Origin: Apus apus
Taxonomy: Eukaryota > Chordata > Aves > Apodiformes > Apodidae
Length of the DNA stretch: 64,000 bases
Direction: 5' to 3'
Assembly: GCF_020740795.1 (NCBI RefSeq)
Contig: NC_067312.1
Location: 9,008,748-9,072,747 of the forward strand
The notes under the pieces: model-generated
Databases searched by the model: none
The model's input: only the letters and a program-made list of their open reading frames with translations
What the model was told of the DNA's origin: nothing
Made by a program: the position numbers and the translations under genes
Part shown: in pieces, positions 24,501-34,522 of the stretch
Layout: each line of letters starts with the position of its first letter
Numbering within the stretch: position 1 is the stretch's first letter

Positions 24501-27500
24501 CATAACACCTGCACTGAGTCCTGTTGTGTTTCAAGTGGGGTTTAGTGTGTTGTGATTTTCAGGCCACGCAAGTGCACAGAGACCAAGGCAGCTCACATAA
24601 CTGTCTTGTTTGAGCAAGTATCCAGTAATACCTTCTGAAGTCCTTTTTACTGACACAAGGCTGAACAGGGTGCTTGTTGTCTTGGTGTCTGGTAACAGTA
24701 CTAGTCTTCAGAAGCAGAGACAAGTCCTCGAGCATTCATTCAGGAACACCCACATATTGACACACTGATCAAATCCTGTGTTGGAGTTGAAGCAAGAGGA
24801 TGCATCCTGAGCAGATACATGAGGCAGAAGTGGTTTCTGGTAGGAAGGACAGCAGCAGGGAAAAGAGTTTTGAGGAGGTAGCTGTAGCTAGCCAGGAGTT
24901 TTAATAGCCAGTTCCACAGGACTGGGCGAACAGCTGCAGCACAGGCTTAGTTAGCGGCACAGTTCTTGTACCTGCACAACTCTTGACATGGTGCCACATA
25001 CCCTGTAAGCGTGATTCTGTGTTTGAAAAAACTTAATTTTTGCTCCTGTGAAGCCTGACTTGAGTAAGTGTCCATGCCTGCTGGGTATTCCCACCTCTTC
25101 TCCCTCTCAGTTTTTTACAAGAGGTTGAGTTGATATATGGAAGAAAAGAGATACCTTTCATGTTTTTCTGACACAGGATGTGATTAATGATAAGTTATAT
25201 TACAGATACCCCAATGCCCCTGGGCTCTATGGTGATCAATAGTATCTCAAAGCTGTGTCGGCTGGGGGGCTCCTCCATGTACACTCTGCCTAATGCACCA
25301 ACTCTTGCTGACCTGGAAGATGACACAGATGAGGAAGGTAAGGTCCTGTTAATGGGCTAGAAAATGTGCTCTTTCATGTCTTTTTCTCTGTTAGGGTAAT
25401 GTTAGGATGTGGCACATGGATATAGCACCAGTAAGGGTCATTTCAAGTAGGTGGGGTTTTCTTTGTCTCCTGGGCTGGATCTACTATGTGTCTTGTTAGT
25501 CCCCTACAGCTTTGACAGGTAGATCTGTATGCTGTGGATCTCATGGGGACTACCAGTGCTGCCAGTAACTAGTATTATTTGCATCCTCTTTTAACAGCCT
25601 GGTAGCCCTCCTGTTCTGCCTTTTTCCTATTTAAATTTTTAACTTAGCCTTACTCCAGTGATTCAGCTTCTAAAGTCTTTTTTTGCTTATGGTATTGCTT
25701 GAATAAAAGGTAACAGGTCTTATCTTGGTAGTGAAAAGACAGCTGGGGTGCTCTTTGGAACTGGAAAAGTAACTAGTAAATACATGCAAGTGCTAAGTGT
25801 CAGTGGAAAATGTGTGTTCTGAACTGCCTAAAAATGCTGGGCATCCTGAAGTTTGGAGAGAAAAGGAAGGAAAAAAGACCACTCCTTTTCTCAGAGCTTT
25901 TACAGTCTTAACAAGTCTGAAAGAATTACAAATATAAAACAGAGCCAGGTATCATGCTGACTCCATAAGAAATTGCTATTTGATTTCAGTCTTATCTCTG
26001 AATCTCTATGGGTCTTGCAGCTTCTAAATGTGACTGAAAGTTTCTTTTTGCACATTGCAACTTGGCTGCAGTCCTGATCTTCTAGCCACTGTAATGAAAT
26101 GGGCCAAATTCTGCTTCTATTTAGCCACTGAAACCTCCACTGATGCACTTACAAGGTAGACTGAGCAGAACTTACATCGCCGCAAGTGTTCTTATCCTCT
26201 CTTTCATGGAAAATTCTTCTGAAAAGTACAGCTTTTAAGTCCCTCTTCTTCTCTAGCAGCTTTAGATGTCAAAATAATATTCTGCAAGAACTTGCGGTTA
26301 CATGATCCCAAAATGGTTCTGTAGACATGCTCTGTGGTGGTTGGGGGTTACAAGTTGAATATGAGCCAGATCATGTGGCTGTAGAGGACACTGATGTCAC
26401 ACTGGAATGTATGAAGAAATAGATATATCTCCACTTCAATAAAAGTTTTCTGTCAAAGAGAAAAGGTATAAACTGTTCTTTCTGTCCTCCTTGGAAAAAA
26501 AGAAAGTAGGCCAAAAAAGGGACAGCGGATAGAATCATAGAGTCATAGAATATCTTGGGTTGGAAGGGACCTGTAGACATCATCTAATCCAACCCCCCTT
26601 CAATAAGAAGGAACATTTCCAACTAGACCAGATTCCTCAGAGCCCCGTCAAGCCTGAACTTGAATGTCTCCAGGGATGGGGCCTCCACCGCCTCTCTGGG
26701 CAACCTCTTCTAGTGATCCAGCACCCTCACCCACCTTTTCCTAACGTCCAGCCTAAATCTACCCTTTTCTAGCTTGAAACCTTTACCCCTTATCCTATCA
26801 TTACATGCTCTAGTGAACAGGTCTTCCCCAGCCATCTTAGTGGCCCCGTTCAGGTATTGGAAGGTCACTATGAGGTCCTCCCAGAGTCTTCTCTTCAGCC
26901 TGAACAGCCCCAGCTCCCTCAGCCTGTCCTCATAAGAGAGGTTCTCCAGCCCTCTGATCATTTTCCTTTCCCTCCTCTGGACATACTCCAACAGGTCCAC
27001 ATGAACAGAACCATCTATAACAGAAGTAATGGGCTTCAGCTGCTGCAAGGATCCACGTGAGGAAAACTTCTAAGTGCTAACGATGGATTTGGCTTGACTG
27101 CCTGGAGATTGTGGCATCTCCAACACTGGAGAGCTTTAAGAAAAATCAGACTAACAACTCTCAGGAGTGACATCTCTAAAGCGGATCTTGCTTTATGCCA
27201 GGGAAGGACTAGAGGGCAGCTTTATGTGTTTTATTCAGCTATCTGATTTTGACTCTGAGGTTTGTTTTCTTACCAGAGATTAAAATTTTTCTCATGGGTT
27301 TTTTTTTGTTTTGTTTTAACACATGGAACTTAATCCTTTTGAAGAAGTGTAAGTATAATAGTGTTTTAGTTCTTCCTCAGCCAATTTATTAATATCAAGT
27401 AGATTGCTGCTTTGCAGCTGAGTCACGGTCAGTTTTCCAAACATGTTTCACAAAGATTTTTTTCTGCTTTCAGGTAATGGAGACAAACCAGAGAAACCAC

Positions 27501-29914
27501 ACTTTGATTCTCGTAGTCTTATATTTGAATTAGACCCATGCAATGGGAATGGAAAAGTTTGTCTGGTTTACAAGCACGCTAAACCAGGTAGGACAGAAAA
27601 GAGCAAAGTTAACCATTTATTGTGGATTGCATCTAGAGACCACATGTGTAGAAACATCTTACATTTCTGATCTTCTTTGCAATTTGTAGAGGAACATTTA
27701 CTAGGATGACCTGTCTTCACTGAAGTCAGGGGTTAAACCCTACAGAGACCAAACTCGAGCTAACGGTTTTTTCCTCCTTTAAATGTTGGAGTCTGAGTTA
27801 TAACATGAGTTCTACATTCATAGAAACAGGAAAGCATTCACATTTGATGTACAGACAATCATGTTGAAATAATACAGAGAGCTAGAACTCATCCAATAAC
27901 ATATCTCTGGTTATTTTTTTGTCTTGGAATAATTCTGCAACTCTTATTAGTGCAAAGGGTAGATGATAAAAAAGGTCCTTAAATGACTGAGACAGCCTTA
28001 GACTGGTTCTTGCACCTCATGCATGGATGCAGAGCCTCCAGATGCTAACTAGGTCAAAATTTGGCAGGAAGAGTTAAACAGGAGACTGAAAGATGTGAGG
28101 TGAGGTGTTTATTCTGACAATTACGCAGAAAACTGTTATCAGTCAGGAATTAGTGAAACACCCAAGTCACTTGTCAAGTACATGTCATCTGACACAGTGC
28201 ACAGAACACTACACATATGTGTATGCATCTATGTTCACTGCATGAGGGTGTGCAACTGTGATACATACCTGTTCTTAAGAAAACTCTTTGGTTGTTACCT
28301 TGTGTCTTTTTCATTGAATGTGACTACAGCTCCCAAGGCAGAAACTTCTTACTTGTCCTCTTGCCTCCCCAGTGTTAGTGATTTCAGGGGAGGGATCGTT
28401 GTTACAGATGTCAACACAGGGGGCGATGTGTTTAATTAAAAATGTTCAGCAACTCACTTTCCCAAGTAAATCCACTTCTTTTTATGCTTCAAAGGATGTT
28501 GCCACCAGATAAATATTTGATCACTGTGGAAAGATTTTGCAAAATGTGTTTTTATTGGCAGCACACACTCCCATGACTTCCAGACTCTGCACTCTATTCA
28601 GTAATCCAGATGACTGATGATTAAGTTAGTTGTTTTTTACTTTGTGGGGCAGATAAATGTTTACCATAGTTGTACTCTGAACTTAAACTCAAAATCGTTG
28701 ATGTCCAAGCATGTTTATGTAGTGCATCAGTCCAAGGCTGGGAAGGAATAGCACTGCATCTGTTTTACAGTGAGGAAATGCATATAATTACTATTGCATG
28801 AGTATTCTTATAAGGCTTGGAGCAGAACCAAGTCCCTTTCAAGTCCCATACTCTAACCATTAAACCACATTGCATCTGGATAATCATCTATGTTAATCAG
28901 GGGCACTGTGTTTTAGAAGCTACAGCCTTTTCTGATAAGTGTGTTGTGTCTCCCACCGGACCATAGCCAGGGGCTGATCTTATCACTGCAGTGCGATAGT
29001 GTAATTTATGTTTGTTTTGCTCCAGTTGTCTCCACAGACACAGAGATATGGTTCCTGGACAGAGCTCTATATTGGCATTTCCTCACCAAAACCTTCACAG
29101 CGTACTACCGCCTGCTCATTACCCACCTGGGTCTCCCACAGTGGCAGTACGCCTTCACCAGCTATGGGGTCAGCCCCCAGGCCAAGGTAGGACAGCAGGA
29201 TCCATCTTGTAGTATCTTCATGGAGTCATAGAGTAGTTGGGATTGGATGAATTATAGAATAGTTTGGATTGGAGAGGCTGTCTAGTCCAACTCCACTGCA
29301 GTAAGCAGTGACATCTCCTTTTGCATAAGTATAGTCTGGAAAAACATCTTCTCACCTTTTGACAAGCAGCCTGTAGGTTCAGGTGGGCCTAGTGAGAAAT
29401 GGAAGGGGCTGTAAATCTTTTGCCATAGCATAACAGTCATTAATTTGTATTGGTGAATTCACTAACTTTGTCTTAACCCTGCTGTTCTCACCTGAGTTGA
29501 GCTTTACCTTTGACCTCTGATAGCAAGTGGTGGAACCTCAGTTATTTCACTGCTTGCTTGACTCTGAAGCAAAACTCCACTTCCATGACTGCTGGCAAGT
29601 GAGTAGATATAAAGCTAAGCATCCCCACAGCTAGGTAAGATTTGTCCAGATAAGTTTTCTAGGCATAGACCCAAACAAAAGGCTAGTGCTCTCTGGATGA
29701 AGAGGAAAGTCCAGGTACGCGTTAGACAGAAGTCCAGTGGAAGACTGTGAGCTTGAGCCTTGCCAAGAATATTAATTCCCTTGCAATGTCCTCAGTCATG
29801 AGGGGATACCTTGATAAAATTTCTGTCCAAAGAGGGACATTTGGCATTTTCCATGCCACAGTCTTAGAAGTAGTTATAGGAGAGCTTCTAGTACCACCTC
29901 GTGACCAGTCAGCA

Positions 29915-29998
<84 letters not shown>

Positions 29999-31562
29999 TA
30001 CTACTGTTCTGTGAGAACCCTGCTGTTAGAGGCTTCTGCCATTTCTAAGTGCTTGACTGAGCCTTCAGCCCTAACCATGCTTACACCTGGTAAGACATTG
30101 GGGAATGAATCTGACAGTACCATCAAACACAGCACATAAGCCTTTCAATGTCTGTGCATATTGGCAAGGTCTGGCAGGTCTCAGGGAGAGTCTTCACTTC
30201 ACCAAGACATAACAGCTCTCCTACCAGCACAACACTGCTTGGTTTGCCTCAGCCCTGGGCATACATCAGAACTACTTAATAAAATCACTGCCTATTTCCC
30301 ATCTACCAATGCCTGTAGAATTTGGTTCTTTGTATTTCTTGTGTCTTCCCTGTTACACTGTGCTTTACTTTATCATTCAAGGCTGTGTAGATGGTACTCT
30401 AATGTATGCCTGTGCTCTGCCTTTCTGTAACTTTCCTGCTAGAATATTATAGTATGTTCAGTACATTCACAAACCTTAGTGAAATAATTCATGTATTCCT
30501 TAATCATTTGCAGCTTCTGTTAGTTAAAATCCTCATAGTATTTTAGCCATTATAATTTTTGAAGCTGTTTATTGAAGCTGTTTTCTGTTAAGCAGTACAT
30601 TAATAGATTCATTCATCTACATTTTGGTACTGATCTTTTGTTTATCTTGTTCAAAACTTTGCTGGTGGTTTCAGTAGGGGTTGTAACACCATAACCCCTA
30701 CAGTTTATTCCCTGATTTCATCAGTGGAAAACAGGCAAAACACGAAGAGATGAGAACTACAGAGCATAGCATTGTGGTGGCATCTGGAAACCAAAAAAGA
30801 AAATTGTTGTGGTCGCTTCTAGATGTAAAATCAGGCCCAAATGAAACAAACACAAATCCTTTGTGTAAAGAATTAAAAACTGTTGTATGTGTGAAGAGGT
30901 GGAGAGAGACAACATTTTTAGAAGTTCAACTAGTTTTCTTCGTATTTTTAAGCAGTTTTAAACTCCAAGGTTTTTTAATTGTTTCGTCTTCTCTGAATCC
31001 GAATAAATGCAGATGTCCACTCCCTTTGCTTTTCCTCCTGTGGTTTTAATCAGGAGTTGCTCCTAATAGGAGTTACACTGCCAGAAAGGTAATGTAGGCT
31101 TGTGTCTGGTTTTCCTCTTCCCTGCTTGGAATGTGGGGCAGTTTCAGGGCTGCAGCTATAGCTGTGCCCTGTGTAACCTTATCACAAGGCACTCTGTGCA
31201 GTCCTGTAAAGTGCAAACTGCTAAATGGTATATGATTAAAATCAGGTCTCAGGGATGAGAGTGAACAAGGTGGAAATATCTAATTGCAGTTTGATTTTAA
31301 CCTTTTTTTTTTTCCCCACCATTCTGCCTTTCAGCAATGGTTTAACATGTATAAACCCATAACCATCAACACAGCTCTCCTCTCTGAAGAAGCTGATACC
31401 TTTGTGAACAAGCTCGACCCCAATAAGGTATTTAAAAGCAAGAACAAAACTCCAGTGATGAAAAAGAAACCACCCTCCCAGCCAGCAGGCTCCCAAAAGA
31501 GTCACACAAGCATGACTTCCTCTAAGACATCCACACTAGCTGGGAATTCTTCAAGGAAGTGA
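12054..31562 (+). CDS. TPGS2: TPGS2, tubulin polyglutamylase complex subunit 2, complete, seven exons
   Basis: TPGS2 is a non-catalytic subunit of the TTLL1-containing polyglutamylase complex, which adds glutamate side chains to tubulin tails in neurons and axonemes. Exons 12054-12126, 15855-15934, 23513-23600, 25206-25337, 27474-27587, 29026-29186 and 31335-31562 join with consistent phase into 291 codons (human about 300). Diagnostic stretches are [20 protein letters not shown] at the N-terminus, [20 protein letters not shown] in exon 3, [17 protein letters not shown] in exon 4, [20 protein letters not shown] in exon 5 and [20 protein letters not shown] in exon 6. The C-terminus is a lysine- and serine-rich low-complexity tail, as in mammals. 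All introns are GT-AG. The only notable difference from human is a shorter tail, with no break or frameshift. The gene diverges from KIAA1328 and runs toward the AQP7-like gene. Confidence 0.97.
12266..12295 (+). repeat. (CTGCC)6 short tandem repeat
   Basis: Six perfect CTGCC units in TPGS2 intron 1, just after the CpG-island exon. Confidence 0.9.
12474..12503 (+). repeat. (AAAT)n microsatellite
   Basis: About seven AAAT units in TPGS2 intron 1, at the GC-rich to AT-rich boundary. Confidence 0.9.
12504..15854. other. TPGS2 intron 1, remainder
   Basis: No interspersed repeat or conserved coding segment recognised. The ORFs here are short and look random. Confidence 0.6.
15855..15934 (+). CDS. 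TPGS2: TPGS2 exon 2
   Basis: 80 nt, acceptor TTTTAG, donor GTGAGT. It encodes [20 protein letters not shown] and ends IMSWEQ in phase 0, where the human protein has an SSWEQ-type motif. Confidence 0.96.
17673..17745 (+). repeat. Tandem duplication carrying two CTCF-like motifs
   Basis: Two near-identical units of about 36 bp, each an A/T tract followed by CCACTAGGTGGCAAC (17695-17709 and 17731-17745). Each 15-mer fits the CTCF core consensus well and both face the same way. It lies in TPGS2 intron 2. Confidence 0.6.
18955..20030 (+). mobile_element. CR1 LINE, 5'-truncated, sense to TPGS2
   Basis: Carries the 3' half of the CR1 reverse transcriptase ORF: a GVPQGS motif (19042-19059 region), the catalytic FADDT motif near 19,144-19,160, then [16 protein letters not shown]. 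After a frameshift near 19,400 the reading continues with [19 protein letters not shown]. The 3' end shows the CR1 tail with ATTCTATGATTCTGTG. The 5' part of the element is missing, so it cannot be autonomous. It lies in TPGS2 intron 2. Confidence 0.95.
22983..23385 (-). mobile_element. CR1 3' fragment, antisense to TPGS2
   Basis: On the minus strand it encodes a [17 protein letters not shown] CR1 C-terminus and a degraded 3' tail (repeated CATAGCAT near 22,985 on the plus strand). It ends about 130 bp before TPGS2 exon 3. Confidence 0.92.
23513..23600 (+). CDS. TPGS2: TPGS2 exon 3
   Basis: 88 nt, acceptor TTGCAG, donor GTGAGT. It encodes the conserved [14 protein letters not shown] and MTWSV segment. 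It starts only about 130 bp after an antisense CR1 fragment. Confidence 0.96.
25206..25337 (+). CDS. TPGS2: TPGS2 exon 4
   Basis: 132 nt, acceptor TTACAG, donor GTAAGG. It encodes [14 protein letters not shown] followed by [19 protein letters not shown] and an acidic end. Confidence 0.96.
26531..27003 (-). mobile_element. CR1 3' fragment, antisense to TPGS2
   Basis: The plus strand begins with the inverted CR1 tail (agaatcatagagtcatagaa). The minus strand encodes [20 protein letters not shown] and the following CR1 C-terminal residues. Lies in TPGS2 intron 4. Confidence 0.93.
27474..27587 (+). CDS. TPGS2: TPGS2 exon 5
   Basis: 114 nt, acceptor TTTCAG, donor GTAGGA. It encodes [17 protein letters not shown] and [13 protein letters not shown], nearly the same as mammalian TPGS2. 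Confidence 0.96.
29026..29186 (+). CDS. TPGS2: TPGS2 exon 6
   Basis: 161 nt, acceptor TCCAG, donor GTAGGA. It encodes [18 protein letters not shown] and the [20 protein letters not shown] core, the best conserved part of the protein. It ends in phase 0. Confidence 0.97.
29219..29320 (-). mobile_element. Short CR1 3'-end remnant
   Basis: About 100 bp resembling the inverted CR1 tail (gagtcatagagtagttggga) followed by a tctagtccaact-type segment. It starts just after TPGS2 exon 6. Confidence 0.6.
29926..29997 (+). repeat. (ATT)24 microsatellite
   Basis: A 72-bp perfect ATT array running into a few ACT units, in TPGS2 intron 6. Long and uninterrupted, so probably variable in length. Confidence 0.97.
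31335..31562 (+). CDS. TPGS2: TPGS2 exon 7 (terminal) with stop codon
   Basis: Acceptor TTTCAG after a long pyrimidine tract. It encodes [20 protein letters not shown], then [14 protein letters not shown], then a K/S/T-rich tail ending SSRK and TGA at 31560-31562. Confidence 0.97.
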   Translation, partial: QWFNMYKPITINTALLSEEADTFVNKLDPNKVFKSKNKTPVMKKKPPSQPAGSQKSHTSMTSSKTSTLAGNSSRK

Positions 31563-31963
31563 GACCCCCAGATCTGACCCTGGACAGCATTTTCAATAAG
31601 CTTTGATGTCCTCTGATGCAGCAGATCAGACCAAGTTCCTTGTGCATGAATAGAGTTGCCCATGGAAAACACGTTGCAGCATTTGCATGAAATACAGCCA
31701 CAGTGTGCTTTGACATGGGAGGGATGTCATTCCTGGAGACTCTGAGATAAAAAAACTTGGGATGTTGATTTTACTCCCTTCTGCTACTTGCAGCATGTAC
31801 TTCTCAGAGGGCATGAAGAAGCCCTTGACGTCGCTGCTCTGTAAGGAAGCTTTTGTTCCTGTGCAGCTACAGCAGTGAAATGAAAGCAAATGTAAGTCCC
31901 TGTTACTTTAATAGACCCAAACTGAAATACAGCGTATTAAGATATTTCTGCCGTCTCCTTTGA

Positions 31964-31969
31964 AATAAA
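31964..31969 (+). terminator. TPGS2: Poly(A) signal, TPGS2 proximal
   Basis: AATAAA about 400 bp after the stop codon. The TPGS2 transcript could end near 31,985. Further AATAAA hexamers lie at 32656 and 32817. Confidence 0.55.
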
Positions 31970-32655
31970 CCTGTCCTGACCTTGCATGCTTTGGGAGCAG
32001 GCTGGAACCCACTAAACAAAGAAGTGTCTTCTGCTTCAAACAGAATCAAACTCTGCACTTTCCTGTGCTCCTTCCTACTTCTGCTGTGAGATTCATGGTA
32101 GAAAGGGACCTGGAGCTTCTATGTCTCTGCATTGGCCTGCCTGCTTGCTCTGCAGCCGAAATGGATTTTTGGCCTTTGTGCCATATCTTTTTGAATAGTG
32201 ACATCCGTGTGATGTCCTTCCCAATATGCCTGAAGTTTGCCAGAAAGTGCAAGATCTCTTATTACGTCTGCTTTCTCTTCTTGTGGGAACTGCTGAGCCA
32301 GGGTGGGTCAAGTGGTGTTAAGTTTCCTGTAAGCTAAGAGCACCCCTTGGTTTGTCACACAGTAATTTGCAAAGTTGACCATTCAAACAGCGTTCCTCAC
32401 TTTTCAATTGGGCAGGGTCTGACCAGGGGCAACTGAGATCCTACAGCCTTAGAAGCTCCTGATGCTGTTTTCTATACTGTAAGTTTTCAGGTTAGAACTG
32501 CACTTTAACCCATTCACTGCTGGTTTTCAGTTACATCTGATTTTTTCCATTACTTTTCTATGCCATTCTGTCTTAGCACATTAGATGTGCTGGAAACACA
32601 TGGTAGCAACTAACACATTTGTGCCTAAGCAGGGACATCAAAGTCACCATCTTCA

Positions 32656-32661
32656 AATAAA
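32656..32661 (+). terminator. TPGS2: Candidate distal poly(A) signal, TPGS2
   Basis: AATAAA in AT-rich sequence about 1.1 kb after the stop; a possible longer 3' UTR end. Confidence 0.3.
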
Positions 32662-32816
32662 CATTGATTATTTAAACTGCATCATCTTTTATTTATGAAG
32701 CAGTCACATAATTACATAAGACAAACCTACCTCACAGGGACATTGTGAGGGTTTCACAAGTATTTATATGGCCTTCAGAAAGACAAAGCCACCCTATAAG
32801 TGCATAGTAGTATTTT

Positions 32817-32822
32817 AATAAA
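32817..32822 (+). terminator. TPGS2: Candidate second distal poly(A) signal, TPGS2
   Basis: AATAAA about 160 bp beyond the 32656 hexamer. No transcript evidence is available here. Confidence 0.25.
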
Positions 32823-34223
32823 GATTTAAGTCTTTTTCTCCAGAGTGATTGGGTATTTGAAGATGCCATTGGGAGTGCATACACAAGGACATCTGGTAAG
32901 AGCAGGGTGCAGGCTGGATTTTGGGGGCTATTTTAATGCAGTCGACAATCTCTCACTGAGAAAGGATGGGTGACAATGTCTTACTTAATCCTATCTTGAG
33001 CTACTGCAAAGTTCCCAGTTTAGTTCCCATAGACCAAAAGGCTCAGCTTTGCGACAGCTATTCCAGTTCTGTCCTGCACTCACCATTCAAAATCCCTGCA
33101 GCCACCAGCCCCCAGCTCTGGTGTGCTGTGCTGGCTTCCAGCACTGCCCATGGCCCACCCACAGGGGTCGTTGCAGCATTGCCTGGCAGCCACCCTCTGC
33201 CACCCCCAAACAAGAGAAAATCCTCTAATGCTCTTCAGCCTTCTTAAGCTGATGTGTGTCTTGTGCGTGGTGAAGATCAGCTGTAGCTGCTCTAATCTAA
33301 GGTCAGCTCTAATGAGGAAGCAGAGATGTCAGTATTTACCATCCCATGCCACAGTAATACATTAGTAATCCTTTAAATAGTGAGATGTGAATGATCATTA
33401 AAGCCAGGGAATGGCATTTTCAGGAGTTCTGTACAGTACTAATGTTCTGTCACTTCCTAACTTCAGATATTCCCATGTTGAGTGTTCTTGGCACCAAACC
33501 CTGGGACTGCAGTTACATGCTTGACATACACACCATACTTGCATAAAAATTTTCTAGAAAAGTTGAGACTGTTGTCACTCCCCCAGGAACAGGTAGTTTC
33601 TGATACTGCTATAGTCTGATGACACCTCAAACTTGTAAGACTGGTACAGGCCCACATCCTTATTCAGATGAAGGTTGCAGAATTCCTCCAGGAGCACAGC
33701 AGTCCCTCCCATATTCCCTGTGCATTCAGAGTGGATCTGCATTCAGATCAAAAAGCATACACACACAGTCACACACATGCACAAAAAAAGTATGAAAAAC
33801 AAACAAACAAAAAAGCCAACCCCAAAACAGGTTCAGGTTTCTGTTTCACATTGTCCTTGCTCTTTTCTTCTTTGTGCTCTGCCAAATTAGGTGTTTGTTA
33901 GGGTGGCAGGTTAGCAAACGGAAGCAAGCCTAGGCTTCTGATCCATTAGTGTAGCATCTCCTCTTGCCAAAGAATATTCCCAATCAAAATTTCCTAAGTC
34001 GTTTCTGCTACTATTGGATCCTGTATTTTAATTTCTGTGAACACGCAGGTATCGGGTGTCTTGCAGCTTTGCTTTGTTTTTCTCCAGAATGTGATTATTA
34101 TTTTGTGGTGTTTGTTTTTTTTTACACAGAGAGATTGAATAATTTCCTCAGGTCACAGGTCTAGCCCTACCCAAGTCTGCCAAGTCTCTCAGAGACCCAG
34201 TTTGTCTGGTTAAGCAGAATAGG

Positions 34224-34229
34224 TTTATT
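34224..34229 (-). terminator. Poly(A) signal, AQP7-like gene
   Basis: AATAAA on the minus strand 134 bp after the stop codon, implying a short 3' UTR. Confidence 0.55.
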
Positions 34230-34362
34230 GAATACTAGTGCTTCTTTTATCCACTTGCAGCACTGTTGCACATCCCATTATCCATTTGGTTACCGTTTGG
34301 CTGTCAGTCCATATGTCCATGTAGGCTTTTTTGACAAGCTCTTTCCTCAGAGCGTGTGGCCA

Positions 34363-34522
34363 TCACAGCTTAGAGGTCTCCACCTCTAGCTGTCCTTTTT
34401 CCTTCTCACTTTCCAGCGGAGCTTGGTTGTGAAAATCGATTAAGAGTTTGTAAACTAAAACACCAGCAAGACTTCCCAGTGTTGGAGCTGCGAGTGGGAC
34501 CCACCACCAATGATTTCCAGCC
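34363..34522 (-). CDS. AQP7: AQP7-like coding exon 6 (terminal)
   Basis: Acceptor TTTTAG. It encodes AGNHWWWVPLAAPTLGSLAG, the last membrane helix, and a short charged tail ending VETSKL and TGA. Confidence 0.93.

Larger units (their letters stand above)
31990..34204. other. Intergenic region between TPGS2 and the AQP7-like gene (tail-to-tail)
   Basis: Contains the candidate distal TPGS2 poly(A) signals and short CA-rich stretches (about 33,757-33,785). No coding region or CR1 copy recognised. Confidence 0.55.

Noticed and set aside
29747..30139. 130-codon ORF with a poly-tyrosine run
   Set aside because: The tyrosines are a translation of the ATT microsatellite.
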